DNA of 64,000 nucleotides from the NCBI GenBank assembly GCA_037044905.1, contig JBAOKB010000058.1, positions 62,001-126,000 on the forward strand. The letters run 5' to 3'. Positions 43,315-54,413 of this stretch are shown here, one piece after another. Source of the DNA: Hortaea werneckii (taxonomy: Eukaryota; Ascomycota; Dothideomycetes; Mycosphaerellales; Teratosphaeriaceae). Position numbers and translations under genes: made by a program. How positions within the stretch are numbered: position 1 is the stretch's first letter; each line of letters opens with the position of its first letter. Under the pieces are notes generated by a model that was not told where the DNA came from, ran no database searches, and was given only the letters and a program-made list of their open reading frames with translations.

Positions 43315-44440
43315 GGCCAAGGCTGATGGGAAAGAGATGCAATGGGATCCAAAGGATGGGTCGAAGTCGATTGAGAAAGACAATCTTTCCTATCAGGAGA
43401 GGACCAGACACCGTATTCCAAGGAGTCGGTGAGCTTCATCACACGACGTATTAAGGGCCAAGGTCTGTTAGACGTGCCTGCTTGTCTGACGCGTGTCGCG
43501 TCATGCATGCACGATCCTCGTTCTGGATCGACGCGGTAGATGATTGAGCACATAGTCCCCACGAACCATGAAATGACATATAATTATCAAGATAGAATTC
43601 TCTATTCGGCACAACAATTGATGATGAACATATTCCTTTCGAGCAACATAGTAGAGAAGTGCATGGTCAGAGAGCCAGGTGTACTTCCAATCCTTTCGAT
43701 GGATCCATTGGCCCGGGTTTGAGTTTGCGATGATTTGAAACCTTCGTACTTCTAAGCCTGTAGAGAGCCGCTCAACTCACATCCTCGGATCGAGAAAGAC
43801 GATGAAATGCATATGGGGTGGTAAAGATGTTACTTCCGTAGCCACAATATCGAGATGGTCATCTTTTACTTCCAAGATCCAGCAGCCGACGACTTTCGAC
43901 GCCTTCCGCTTATTGAGACATTTTCTTGACTTCACCGGCACCCACAAGCACCATGAAGAAGAGTATTGAGTATACGAATGAAATTGAAATGGATTTTGAT
44001 ACAGAGTCAGACAAAATACTTGATGGAAGCTGTGGCCTTGAAGCGCAGAGTCAGATGACTTCCCCGTCGGTCACCTTATCAAGACCCTGGACGAATATAC
44101 CAACTTCGGCAAGGATTGTCACCAGTGCCATTGGTTGGCGACAACCTTTTTGCCAGTCTCCTATCTGACCTATCTTGATGCAGTGTATCCTAGGCAGAAA
44201 GTATAGCGGATCACAAGCGAGCCGGGCAAAGAGCTTCGGGCAAGAAGGCCTATCTCTTTGCACGACACCCAGAAGGTGAGATCTGACCTTGGCAGTGTTT
44301 GCCAACACGCTCTGTTATCTATCTGGCGCAATGAATCTAAAGAGACGCTCTTGCTCTTCCTGGTGGAGCCTGTAATACTATAATACTACTTCTTCTTCGC
44401 TGTCAATATTCCCTGATATTTCTGACTGTATACTACGACC
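43315..44440. promoter_or_regulatory. Divergent upstream region of the NTF2-like and permease genes
   Basis: 1.1 kb, no supported gene. AT-rich in the middle (43560-44000). Confidence 0.4.
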
Positions 44441-46091
44441 ATGTCTTCGCCATCAAACTCCTCGCCAGATCCAGAGAAGAAGGCGCCCTTCGACACCAAG
44501 ACTTCCCATGGAGATCCCGAAAATGTGATAGGAGAAGTTGGGGAAATCGATGACCACGAAGTATTCAAAGAGGGGGCCAACGTCAACTTCCGCACGGTGG
44601 GTTGGCCTCGAGCAACCGTCATCTTCCTCAAGATTATCTTCGCCACGGGTGTGCTTTCCATTCCGGTTGCGATGTCGTCTTTGGGTGCCGTCGGCGGTGC
44701 CCTCAGCGTTTTGGGCTGGGGCATGATGAATACATACACTGCGATGGTCCAGGTGAGTCTACTGGGGTATATTGTTCGATGCGAAGCAAGCTGACTTCGG
44801 AGAAGGGTGATTTCCGAAACAACCATCGACACTGCCATAGCATTGCAGACATGGCTCAAGAGGTCGGAGGCTTGGTCACCAAAGAAATCGCCGGTGGTAA
44901 GTGGTGAGATTGCTCTTCTAGACATGGTAGACTGACAGACAGCTACCAGGTCTATTCATCATCGCATATGTTCTGTGCTCAGGCAGCGGCATAGTCGGTG
45001 TGTCTATCGGTCTCAACGCGCTATCCACACACGCAGCTTGCACCGTCTGGTGGGCCTTCCTAGCTACGATGGTTGTATCTGCAACCGCGTCAGTCCGGAA
45101 GTTCCACCAAATCGGTTGGCTGACATGGGCTGGGTTCATCAGCATCTTTGCCGCGGTTTTCATCGTCGTCGTAGCCGTGACGACAAGGGATCGACCAGCC
45201 GCGGCTCCGGCGACAGGCGAATACGATCTGGGGTTCTACGCCGTCGCATATCCTTCTTTCGCCGCAGGCATGGTGGCGACTTGCACCATCTTTGTCTCCT
45301 CGGCAGGAACGAGCGCCTTCCTGCCCGTCATTAGCGAGATGAAGAATCCTCGGGACTTCCGCAAAGCGCTCTTCCTGTGCATGAGCTTAGTCACTGCAGC
45401 GTACTTGGCCTTTTCTCTTGTTGTCTACAAATGGTGCGGGCAGTGGGTAGCTTCCCCGTCTCTGGGAAGCGCGGGTCAGGTATGTTGTCTCTATATGTTG
45501 CCTCAATCAAGGTCCTGTGTCTGTGGGATGATGCTGATTCTAAGAAAGACTGTGAAAATGGTTGCCTACGGCGTCGGTCTAGTAGGCCTGATAGTGTCAG
45601 CTTGTCTGTACCTTCACGTAGCGGCAAAGTACTGCTTTGTGCGGGTTCTACGTCGGACTCGGCATTTGCAGGAAAACACTATCACCCACTGGGTGACCTG
45701 GCTTGGCTTGACATTCGGCCTCGGAGCTTTGTCTTTTGTCCTGGCCATGGCAATCCCGATCTTCCAGTACTTGATAGCGCTGACCGGAAGTATCTGTTTT
45801 GCTCCTCTCGCGATCTCCCTGCCAGGCTGGCTGTGGATTTACGATCATAAGTCCTGGTACAAAGGGTCCGCCCTGCAGCAAGCTGCCTTCTGGTTCCACG
45901 CCTTCCTAATCCCGCTTGGTGTCTTTATCCTTATCGGTGGTACGTATGGCGTAGTTGAAGAGATCATACAAGCGTATGCGGACGGGACGATTGGTAAGAG
46001 CTCTCAAGTTACTTCAAAGGTTGATGACTTTGGCTGACCAGCTGTGCTAGGATCCGCATTCTCTTGTGCAGACAACTCCGGCTCGACATGA
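44441..46091 (+). CDS. Neutral amino acid permease (Aa_trans family, mtr-like)
   Basis: Five exons, 44441-44752, 44806-44896, 44950-45479, 45549-45993 and 46051-46091, give 472 residues. Introns are 53, 53, 69 and 57 nt. Acceptors of introns 1 and 3 are AAG rather than CAG/TAG, fixed by phase and family conservation. The N-terminus is hydrophilic (1-60), followed by RTVGWPRATVIFLKIIFATGVLSIP, the first helix of the AAAP/mtr group. GDFRNNHRHCHSIADMA follows across the first junction, and about ten membrane segments in total. The product probably imports neutral aliphatic and aromatic amino acids with protons across the plasma membrane. Substrate range is inference from the family. Confidence 0.87.
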
Positions 46092-48721
46092 TTGCTGTCA
46101 TGTACCGAAAGTAGTACAGAGCAATGCAATGCTACAAGTCGCTTAACTCCAAGCATGCCTCAATGCTTTGAGCACGTTTGAAAATGACAAGGAAATCCTT
46201 TGTCAAGGTTATCTTTGCTTCTCGCCATATCACTCGTACATCAATACCCATTCTTGGAGCATGACTTCTCAAAAAGCATGTGCAACGGATACTGACTCGT
46301 TAGGGGTCCAAGTTCTCTCTTGAAATGCTCAGTAACAGCATCGTGTTCGAAGCGACGGTCCGCATTCCAACTCACTCCATCCCGCAAGGTGATGGCTTTC
46401 CCTTGCCTTTCCCGAAACGCCATGCAATCACCGCCTTTCCTCTCGCCGTTCTCCCGTGGAGCCGCCTGAATCAACTCAGAGTTGTACCTTGGCCACGAAT
46501 AAGATGCCGTTGTTGCCGAGGATCGACACAAACCGACCAAGTCTCTCGCTTCGTTTGACCTTGAAGGGTTTGTCGAGGGTGGCCTTGATTGTCCCAAGGA
46601 ATGCTTTTGAGAGCGTGCCGATGGAGCGTCCTTAGTGTCAATACTGAGTATGCGGAAACAGTGGGAGTTGGTCGGGATTGCTTAACGCTAGACCTGTTGG
46701 CAACGATGAAAGGGGGCGAGTTTCGTGCGCACGTAGCGAGCCAATACCGAAAGCAGCAGATGATCAGCTACCGACATGGGAATCAACGTCAGTGGCAGGT
46801 CCTAGGAGCAAAGTCGACCGTTTCCCACACAAGATCTCGACCAATGAAGTCTCCAGTGCATGGGTTTTCTTAGCGAGTCTTGCTCAAGCTAAGTCCTATG
46901 GATCTGGATCCTCACCGGGGTGTGCCGTGTCGGAACCACCACTTTGGTAACGATCTGGTTCCATGCAGTGGTGCGCTGCCTTTCAAATCACGCAGATTGC
47001 CATTTGTCTCTTTGCTTCGTCCCACAAGAAAGTGGACAAAGAGGATTGTGTGATTAGCCGGCGTATAGGATGATGGTGGTACATCTCGGCGATATTTCTT
47101 TCGGAGACACCGTCAACCACGGCGAATTGTCATGTTAGGAGCAGGCTAGTCAGCCGGCACATAGGAATTGTCATCGCGCTCTAACATCGGTGCCACGGTG
47201 ATGTTCAAGTCCTTCTCTTCTAGAAAGAATGTCGAAGTGTCAATGGCCGTACAGCCTGGCCTGGCGCCTGTGTGTATCCATTGTGCATCCACTATCCAAT
47301 GATGCATTGCGCCAGCCAATGTCCACGGTGCCAAGAGCCTTGACATCTACGCTTATATTGTATAGGACTTTCCCGTCATCTGCTGCAGGTTATGCAGACG
47401 CATGGCAGCGGGATGTCAACCCCGCGAGCTTTGTGCGTGCCGCTGCCATGATTTTCGCGGACCGTTTCGAATCCTTCCCGCCTCGGTAAAGACAGCACGT
47501 CTATCGATCCATTCATCGTCGCTTTGATGCCCGCAGCATGCCCATAACTGGAACTCAGCCCGCCATCGAAAGGACACATTTGGAAGGAGATATGGCCCGC
47601 GCGCCAACGATGAGGAGGACCAGCCTTCGACAGTATCAAGGCGATGCCATTCCCACGTCCATGTACCAGATGTACAGGATACACATGTGTTGTCACGCAG
47701 ACCTCACTTTCACACACGGGATGTGCGGAGACACGGAGCGGCCGTCCAGTGTATACCCAGTGGAACATGAATGCCAGAGTTCTAGTATGTCCAGCATCTT
47801 TTGACTCGGCTTGGGCTTCCAATGGAATCCACACAACGATCCGTGGCTTGTAATTCCAGTATTGCCATTGTGGAGTCAATGGGATCCTTCAATGATTCCA
47901 ATGGCATATCTTCAGTAAGTCGATAGCTCACCCAGGTACTCCTGTATATCTATCATTCTTTCTCGCACTTAACGGGTCGCCCTTTGCTCGTACCTGAACA
48001 TACCGTGTAGGATGCACACGCCACCGACATCAGTTTCCAGGTTTATTCCCATGTCTGGCCGTATGGTGATTATTGTCTTGATCCAATAGTGACAGGCCAG
48101 CAACGTCGTAGACCGCTATGACACTGACCAAGGCCGTGGCTGCCGTTTGAAAACGGACAATGCAAGGGCGAAGCGTGCCAAGGACGGATGCGAAATGCAG
48201 CCACAGCTCGCCACTTCAGCTTCCGCAATATAGACGGCAATTCTGAAGCATTTGAGGTCTTTTTGCCGATAGTAGAAGCAGACGACATGTCCACGAGGCG
48301 AACAATATCCATCCGTTTGCTCGACAATGCTCCTGCATCTTGGCATGCACGCGGATGCCTCATGGGCTGTCCCAGCCTGTCACACGACTATCGATGGCGA
48401 TCAGAAAGGCCCTCAGACTTGCGATTATTGCTCGATTGTCGATAGACATGACGGTAGACATGTTCGTGGCTAGCTGGAGTAATCCGCTAGTATGTGACAA
48501 GAGACGGGACGAAGAGAGGAGAGTATGCATCATCTCCCGGCCAGTATCCAAACGACCATAGCCGGGGGAACTTCGAACTCTGAGCAACGGATATAAAAGA
48601 CCCTTTCATCCACCGCCATAAACGATTTTTCTCCTCATCCCAACAGCATTGAATAGTCCAGCCAGACCAGATCTGCATTCGTTCTTGCCCTCCCAAACAA
48701 AGCGACAAACATCCAGTCAAA
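46092..48721. other. Long gene-poor region
   Basis: 2.6 kb without a gene I can support. Minus-strand frames at 46241-46597, 47146-47346 and 47376-47879 look faintly protein-like but have no recognised motif, good splice links or consistent extent. They could be relics of a decayed gene. The downstream end holds the promoter of the secreted-protein gene. Confidence 0.4.
48592..48599 (+). promoter_or_regulatory. TATA box of the small secreted protein gene
   Basis: TATAAAAG lies 130 bases upstream of the only ATG (48722) in the following leader. The leader is CA-rich and ATG-free, so the start codon is well defined. Clear TATA boxes are typical of regulated, strongly expressed fungal genes. 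Confidence 0.65.
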
Positions 48722-49297
48722 ATGCTTCCCAAGTATCTCTTTGCTTTGCCACGGCAGCACTTTCCGTGTTTGCAACCCCAACGACGCCCAAGTCTACCAA
48801 GACCACCAAGACCACTGCCGTTGCAACACCGACCGGTACCAACAACGGCGGCCAATTCATCACTCAATGTGTCAACGTCGGCCTCTCCGTCGCTGACTGC
48901 ACCGATCTCTTGAACATCGCCGGCCTCAACGGCAACTCCATCAGCATTGGCGGTGGCGGGTCTGGCTCAGGAACGACGCCAGTCAACAACGGGGCTCAAT
49001 TCTTCACCAAGTGTGCCAACCTTGGGATCTCTGTCTTGGACTGTGCTGAAGTCGTAAGTAAAGATCGAATAGACGCATACAGGCGCACGAAGTTTCCATT
49101 GCAAGTGAAGGGATTCTGACCTTGACGTCGTTTAGGCCAACATCGCTATCCTCAACGGTAACAACATCGCCATTGACCTTTCGTTCTTGGTCGATCTGCT
49201 GAAGCAGCTTGGCGTTCCTGGTCTGCTCGCTGGTCTCATCGGCCTCCTCACTAGAACCGTCAACGGCCTCGTACTTATTCCTGGCGGACTTTTGTGA
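48722..49297 (+). CDS. Small secreted protein with two internal repeats; frameshift in the signal peptide
   Basis: The ATG at 48722 begins MLPKYLFAL, a good signal-peptide start. The next hydrophobic stretch (ATAALSVFATP) and all of the mature protein lie in another frame, as if one base were missing between about 48740 and 48765. No in-frame ATG or plausible intron repairs this. The second frame runs to a donor at 49054, an 82-nt intron (GTAAGT...TCTGACC...TTTAG), and exon 49136-49297. The mature part holds two related units of about 36 residues (NNGGQFITQC...NGNSISI and NNGAQFFTKC...NGNNIAI), each with a CxxxxxxxxDC pair, then a hydrophobic C-terminal region. It has only four cysteines and is not a hydrophobin. 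This is either a mutated allele or a sequence error. Confidence 0.6.
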
Positions 49298-50219
49298 TCT
49301 TAAGTCTGCCTGGGGATGCCTGCACAGTTACGTGCTACGTGGCAGGTCGAGGAAGAGAGAAGACGGAAGAGATATGGGAAGCAGGATGTCAAGGTGGTGG
49401 GTGGAACAATGCACGATGAGCTGGATGGGACAAATGAAACATGTTGGGACGCATCTGAGTACGAGTGCGGCGGGACGAGGAGAGATGGAAATTTGCTCTT
49501 CGGCTGCTTGCGAGACTTCAACATCTTGTGACTGCCAGACACTCCTTGAATGCAATGAATTCCGAAATCCTGTGATGATCCGCTATTGCCTCAAATTCAA
49601 AAGCATAAGAATTGACATTCTTGTTACATCGCTTCAGTAAGGATTCCCAAGAAAAAGTTGGTATTCGTTTTGTTATGGTTCTTGCCTAACCGGAGTATGG
49701 ATGTAGTCTTGATTCTGCTAGGGGCGGATGGGCTGGCGATCTTTCTCAGGGCCGTAGCCGCTTGTTGCGCTGGGTCACGCTGAGGAGCAAGGTTTGCAGT
49801 GACCGTGCGGCGCGGAGTCTGGTCTTGCAAGGGGTGGGTGACTGCATTGTCACACTATTCAAGACCGCAGCCGATGTGGTCTTCTCAAGCCACCTTGTCC
49901 GCACAATTTCATGAAGAAGTACTCTCTTTCTAAAAGTCGTGCTGCAGTTCGACTGCTATACTTGTGCTCTGCACAGCTGCGCGCTTGCTGTTGGCGCATT
50001 CTTAGTCGTCTCTCCGCTCAACGACAAGTCAGTGAAGCACATTGACCAGCGGCGGCTGGCCGGAAGCAAGCTTCACTTCCATGAGACGCTTCCTTTCGAG
50101 GAAATGATAGATGTACTGTGTGGATGCACGCTTTTCATACTCCAGACGCCTCGCTAATATTCACAAGTAGAACTCTTCTGGTACAAAACCCTTCCGTCAT
50201 GTAAAAACCATCTCCACTC
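49298..50219. other. Intergenic region between convergent genes
   Basis: No gene supported. 3' flanks of the secreted-protein gene and of NSA2. Confidence 0.45.
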
Positions 50220-51005
50220 TTAAACCAGCAATACCGCGTTCACGCACCCGTCATTTTCGCAGTTGTTCGTAACCTGAGCCCACCTGCCCCAGACGACCTT
50301 GCCGCCTGCCGTTACCAGACCCAGCTCCGACACATTGACCTCGATGATCGTACCCTTGGTAAGCACACCGAGCTGAGTGTACATTGGGTTTTGCGGGTTC
50401 TTCTTGACGGAGATGATCGGCAGCTGAACCGTCACACCCAACTCAGGATGCGTCACATTCGCCTTCTTGTATCTTAGACCCATTGGCCTGATAAAACGTT
50501 CGTACTTGACTGGCCGTCTCGTGAAATCGGGGCCGACGAAGGTGGGTTTCGTGATCATTCTCTTCCAGCTCTTCTTGGCCGTCTTCTTGCCGGTCTTAAC
50601 CACCTTGAACATTTCCTCCTCGCTGATACCTCGCACCTTCGGCAGCGGTACTGAGAATTTGGCAGCCTTCTCTGCACGCTTGTTCTTGATGGCGCTACTC
50701 AGCGCCTTGGCATTCTTCTCCTGTCCACGGTCCAGCAGGTACGATGGCAAAGGCTGGCTGCTCGGTCCCGAGTCGTCGGCAGACTTGACATTCTTCTCCT
50801 CCTGCTGCTTGATCTGCTTCTTCATCTGGATCTTCTCCTTGTGGCGCTTCTGCTGGTGCATCTTGGCACGCAGACCGCGCAGGTTCTGAGCTTCCTTGGA
50901 GGCATTGTGGCCTTCTCTCGCGGCACGCTTACGGGTGCGTTCGAAGTGGTCGAGACGGCGACCATGTTGCTTTTGAAAGCGCTCAATGTATTCGTTCTGA
51001 GGCAT
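50220..51005 (-). CDS. NSA2: Ribosome biogenesis protein Nsa2
   Basis: Single exon, 261 residues, identical in length to Nsa2 of other eukaryotes. Nsa2 is a nuclear assembly factor of the pre-60S particle needed for 27S pre-rRNA processing. The start at 51005 gives the family's MPQNEYIE opening. The frame extends upstream, but those residues are unlike Nsa2. A basic N-terminal helix region (RKRAAREGHNASKEAQNLRG...KMHQQKRHKEKIQMKK) is followed by PLPKVRGISEEEMFKVVKTG, KSWKRMITKPTFVG and the S8e-like C-terminal beta-barrel (THPELGVTVQLPIISVKKNPQNPM). The gene is divergent from MRPL49. Confidence 0.95.
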   Translation of the reverse strand: MPQNEYIERFQKQHGRRLDHFERTRKRAAREGHNASKEAQNLRGLRAKMHQQKRHKEKIQMKKQIKQQEEKNVKSADDSGPSSQPLPSYLLDRGQEKNAKALSSAIKNKRAEKAAKFSVPLPKVRGISEEEMFKVVKTGKKTAKKSWKRMITKPTFVGPDFTRRPVKYERFIRPMGLRYKKANVTHPELGVTVQLPIISVKKNPQNPMYTQLGVLTKGTIIEVNVSELGLVTAGGKVVWGRWAQVTNNCENDGCVNAVLLV

Positions 51006-51224
51006 GTTGGTGGAATATGCCTGGGTATGCCTTGTGGCGGAAGAGTGGAGAGGGTCAGCAGCGGATGGTGGAGTGGCGAAGTTTTGAGGACAAAATCTCG
51101 GCTGGCTGGGACGGGCGGAATTTCGGCCGCCTGCGGACTCCCGAGCAGGAGAGCAGACTTCAAGCTGGTGAAGGCCGGCATTGGAGATCGCATCAAGAAG
51201 GTAGCCTCGTATACCGCCGCGAAA
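51006..51224. promoter_or_regulatory. Compact bidirectional promoter, NSA2/MRPL49
   Basis: Only 219 bp separate the start codons of a cytosolic-ribosome assembly factor and a mitochondrial ribosomal protein. Both leaders and both core promoters must fit here, so shared control is likely. No TATA box is visible. Confidence 0.6.
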
Positions 51225-52103
51225 ATGCTTACACGCAATCTGAAGCGCGCGCTGCTCGATTCGCAATGGTCTTTACCACCGACTTTCTTGCTACCATGGG
51301 CGGCGAGTCTATCCACCGTTTCACACACGACTGAGGGAAGCCATGTCCCTCCTCCACTCACCAACTCTGGAAATCACGCTTCCACCGAGAGACGAGCGCT
51401 ACACCCAAGCAGAAAGCCACCGCCAGTACCATATAGGCCCTCTGTCTCGAGCGACGAGCCGAAGCTCCCTTCCCCCTCCGCCTCTCCGCCAGCCCTTTCC
51501 GACTCCGTACGCGAGCTTCTCCCTGTTTTGCAAGCTCAAGGCCCGCACTACATCTCCGCACATCTGTACGACCGACCATATCTCCTCACACAAGGTGACA
51601 CTGTCCGCCTGCCCTTCTTGATGAAAGGTGTGGAGCCGGGCGATGTCCTGCGTCTGAACAAAGCAAGCTTGCTGGGCAGTAGAGATTATACTCTCAAAGC
51701 TGCGGCTGCACCACCAAAGATGAAGAGCAACACCATGACGACAATAACTGTCAACGACCCAACCACAGGCAACCTTGGAAGTGAGAGCAAGGTGATGCCG
51801 GACCCTCACTCGCCTATCGAGACGCCTGCAGGCCCCTCAACAAACCGAGTGGCAGCACCGCATTTCATCCCGCATCTTGCGAAGGGCAAGTACTCCTACA
51901 TTGATGAGAGAATGTACGTCTGCCGGGCAGTAGTGATGGGTGTGGAGAGCGAGCCGATGCGCGTAAAGGAGAAGACCAAGAGGAGACAGCGAAAGGTGAA
52001 GCATGTGAAGAGTAAGCATCGGTACACAATACTGCGCGTGAAGGAAGTGCGCGTCAAGAGCTTAGAAGAGATCGAGGGTGGCAGCGAAGAGGAGTTAGAC
52101 TAA
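51225..52103 (+). CDS. MRPL49: Mitochondrial large-subunit ribosomal protein bL21m
   Basis: Single exon, 292 residues from the ATG at 51225. The frame is open further upstream, but the region before it overlaps NSA2 and is not presequence-like. The N-terminus (MLTRNLKRALLDSQWS) is an amphipathic, Arg/Lys-bearing mitochondrial presequence. A proline/serine-rich linker follows. The bL21 domain occupies the C-terminal half: SAHLYDRPYLLTQGDTVRLP, DVLRLNKASLLGSRDYTLK, then the L21 signature KTKRRQRKVKHVKSKHRYTILRV and an acidic end. Fungal mitochondrial L21 proteins commonly carry such an insertion in the middle. Confidence 0.9.
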   Translation: MLTRNLKRALLDSQWSLPPTFLLPWAASLSTVSHTTEGSHVPPPLTNSGNHASTERRALHPSRKPPPVPYRPSVSSDEPKLPSPSASPPALSDSVRELLPVLQAQGPHYISAHLYDRPYLLTQGDTVRLPFLMKGVEPGDVLRLNKASLLGSRDYTLKAAAAPPKMKSNTMTTITVNDPTTGNLGSESKVMPDPHSPIETPAGPSTNRVAAPHFIPHLAKGKYSYIDERMYVCRAVVMGVESEPMRVKEKTKRRQRKVKHVKSKHRYTILRVKEVRVKSLEEIEGGSEEELD

Positions 52104-53120
52104 GCACGTCGCGCCCGGACGATGGATGAATTGGCAGGTTCCGCATGAACGATTCGCATATGTATTTTTACCTCAAATCGGCCCATGAGCTTTTCAATTT
52201 GCATGCCGACCCACTGGACGAACTACGGAACCATTCAAACATACCATGCGCATTCCAATGTTTTGCAATGATTCTGACTCCAGCGAGGCGCATGCGGGCA
52301 GAGACGTGCGCATTTTTGACTGGACTCTCAAGTTGAAGGTTCTGAAAATCAGCAGCATGCTTCCCACGCCTCAACACCTCAACGCTCCTGAACTTCATAC
52401 GTCGCGGCTCCTTCGACGACAAGAATACCGCTAAAGACTAGCCGCTTTTGGTGCGCACTATTTGTCGGTGACGAAAGCTCTCTGTCATTCCTGCGTCCGC
52501 AGTGGAAGTGGACCGGGCGGCGGGGGAGCAGAAGTTTGGCAATGCTGGGAAAGACCGCTATGACCCTAACCGTAGCGCATTTGATTGTAGGATAGGTTAG
52601 TGCTTATATGATTGTTACGAAATCATTTTCGCATCGATCTGTTCGAAGTTTACTAAATGTCAATCTATTTAAATCAAAATTGCTCTTACTGAATCGTCTT
52701 GAAGCTCAGATGGATCATCGTGAATTCTCATAAAGCCCTCTCCTGCAAGATAGACTTGTGTTAGAGGGACTTGGAGCAAGCGCTCACCTGCATGAGGACC
52801 TCCCGTGGTCGTCTGCACACCTCAGGGCATGGACACCGGCATCGTGCCTGAGGCATCAAGATTCCGGCAAATTCACCCCCGCCGACCCGACGTTGACGTT
52901 CGCTTGCCGGCGACAAGGCTTCATGCGCCACACTCTTCAGCGCTTGTGATAGCCGCCTGTGTCTTCCCTTTCCTTTCACGAGATTGTCTGCTCTGTGACT
53001 GGTGCACGTGCAATCTACAATTACTGTAACACGTTGTCTTGCTTTGGTGTGAAGCTGTAAAATGCCACCTCGTCCTTCTTGAAAGATCTTTATAACTCCT
53101 TTCAAGTTCCGAAAGCCACG
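52104..53120. other. Intergenic region
   Basis: 1 kb, no supported gene. A single CCCTAACC word occurs near 52563. Promoter of the F-box gene lies at the right end. Confidence 0.45.
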
Positions 53121-54413
53121 ATGGACTCTGACGACGGCTTGTCATTTCCAGGTTGTTACGCCAAAATCTTGAACGAGGCTTATGCCTTGGAGAAAAGGCA
53201 GAAGTCGCGAGCGGAAGACGTTCGAGATCACTACCAAAGACTATCCAGTAGACTTGGCGCTCTACGCCAGCTGAGCTCCACTGATCGTCCCCTTGGAGAT
53301 GAACTCCTGACACAGCTATTCGACGACGCAGAGGGTATCGGCAAGTATCTGGCTCACACTCTGGGGAATAACTTCTTGAACGGCCAACCGAATGAAGCCT
53401 CAGCGGCAAAAGCGCGGCAGGTCTTTGACGTACCTGAGCTGCTGGAGATGATCCTTCTCAAGCTTCCGCCAAGTTCAATCTTCGTTGCTCAGCAAGTCTG
53501 TCAGACCTTCTCAGCACTAATCACCAGCTCACCCAAAATTCAACATTACCTCGGGCTGAAGCCAGACCTCCAGTCCAACTTTTCTACGTGCTTCAATGGG
53601 CGCAGTGTCAGTCCATGGAGCAGATTTCAATGCGGCCCCGAGTTTGACTCCTCAGGCAGGACATCAGCCTGGCTAAGCCGACGGCTAAGAAACATCCAAC
53701 CGGAAGATGAGTCGAAGTCAAAGACATTCGAGCTACTCGCAAGTTTCAGCAGTCACAGTAAGCTGCCACGGTTAAGCGAGCGCTGTCAGTCGATGCTCAT
53801 ATGCCAGCCGCCGATATATGAGATGAACATTTCAGTGGCGTGTTGCAGTGATGATACAAGCCATCATCTACCTGGAATGCCCGCTCCTCCGCCAAACCCA
53901 GAGCCGATTAGATCCAAGACGGGCATTACGGTAGGTGATCTACTAACCGCATCTCGGAGACTATGGCAGGAACACCAATTGTGTCCTTATGCACAGACAT
54001 GGGACCACGACAAAGATGGGTTTGTTTGCGTAGCACCATCCTTCAAGGGTGTCGTCCACCTGAAAGACGGCGATCCCGCGATGGAGATGCAGAAAAGGTG
54101 GGATAAGCAGACCAAGGGTCGATATGAAGCCCGTGTATACAGGCAAAGACGAATGTCAGCTTATGTGCAAGCCAAACAGCAAGGTAAGATCATGGCAAGA
54201 GTCGTCACAGAGTACGTTCTGCTAATAGTAAGGGATCTTAGCTTTCGTTGCCGGGAGAAGCATCCCCACTCTCGCCGAATTCGAAGCAGAACAGTAGCCA
54301 TTGACTGCGAGCGAGAGCCGTCAGGCAGAGGCTGGATGGCTGGCTTTCTTGCCTATTGGCAAAAATGGAGTTCGTTGTTCAGGCCATTGCTTGCCGGTCT
54401 GCGTGGCAGATGA
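53121..54413 (+). CDS. F-box protein
   Basis: Single exon, 430 residues from the ATG at 53121. A coiled, charged N-terminal region (1-95) precedes an F-box at about 101-144 (VFDVPELLEMILLKLPPSSIFVAQQVCQTF, shown in part). The F-box would bind Skp1 in an SCF ubiquitin ligase, and the rest would recognise a substrate. The remainder has no WD or LRR repeats. The arrangement is that of an expanded family of short F-box proteins in plant-associated dothideomycetes. The C-terminus is basic with a Trp-rich hydrophobic end. Substrate unknown. Confidence 0.8.
   Translation: MDSDDGLSFPGCYAKILNEAYALEKRQKSRAEDVRDHYQRLSSRLGALRQLSSTDRPLGDELLTQLFDDAEGIGKYLAHTLGNNFLNGQPNEASAAKARQVFDVPELLEMILLKLPPSSIFVAQQVCQTFSALITSSPKIQHYLGLKPDLQSNFSTCFNGRSVSPWSRFQCGPEFDSSGRTSAWLSRRLRNIQPEDESKSKTFELLASFSSHSKLPRLSERCQSMLICQPPIYEMNISVACCSDDTSHHLPGMPAPPPNPEPIRSKTGITVGDLLTASRRLWQEHQLCPYAQTWDHDKDGFVCVAPSFKGVVHLKDGDPAMEMQKRWDKQTKGRYEARVYRQRRMSAYVQAKQQGKIMARVVTEYVLLIVRDLSFRCREKHPHSRRIRSRTVAIDCEREPSGRGWMAGFLAYWQKWSSLFRPLLAGLRGR

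Noticed and set aside
46241..47879. Minus-strand ORFs at 46241-46597, 47146-47346 and 47376-47879 as a degraded gene
   Set aside because: No recognised motif, no convincing splice links between them, and amino acid composition close to shadow frames.
10076..52570. Scattered single TTAGGGT/ACCCTAA words as telobox regulatory sites
   Set aside because: A 7-base word is expected several times by chance in 64 kb on both strands; only the 37680 array exceeds expectation.
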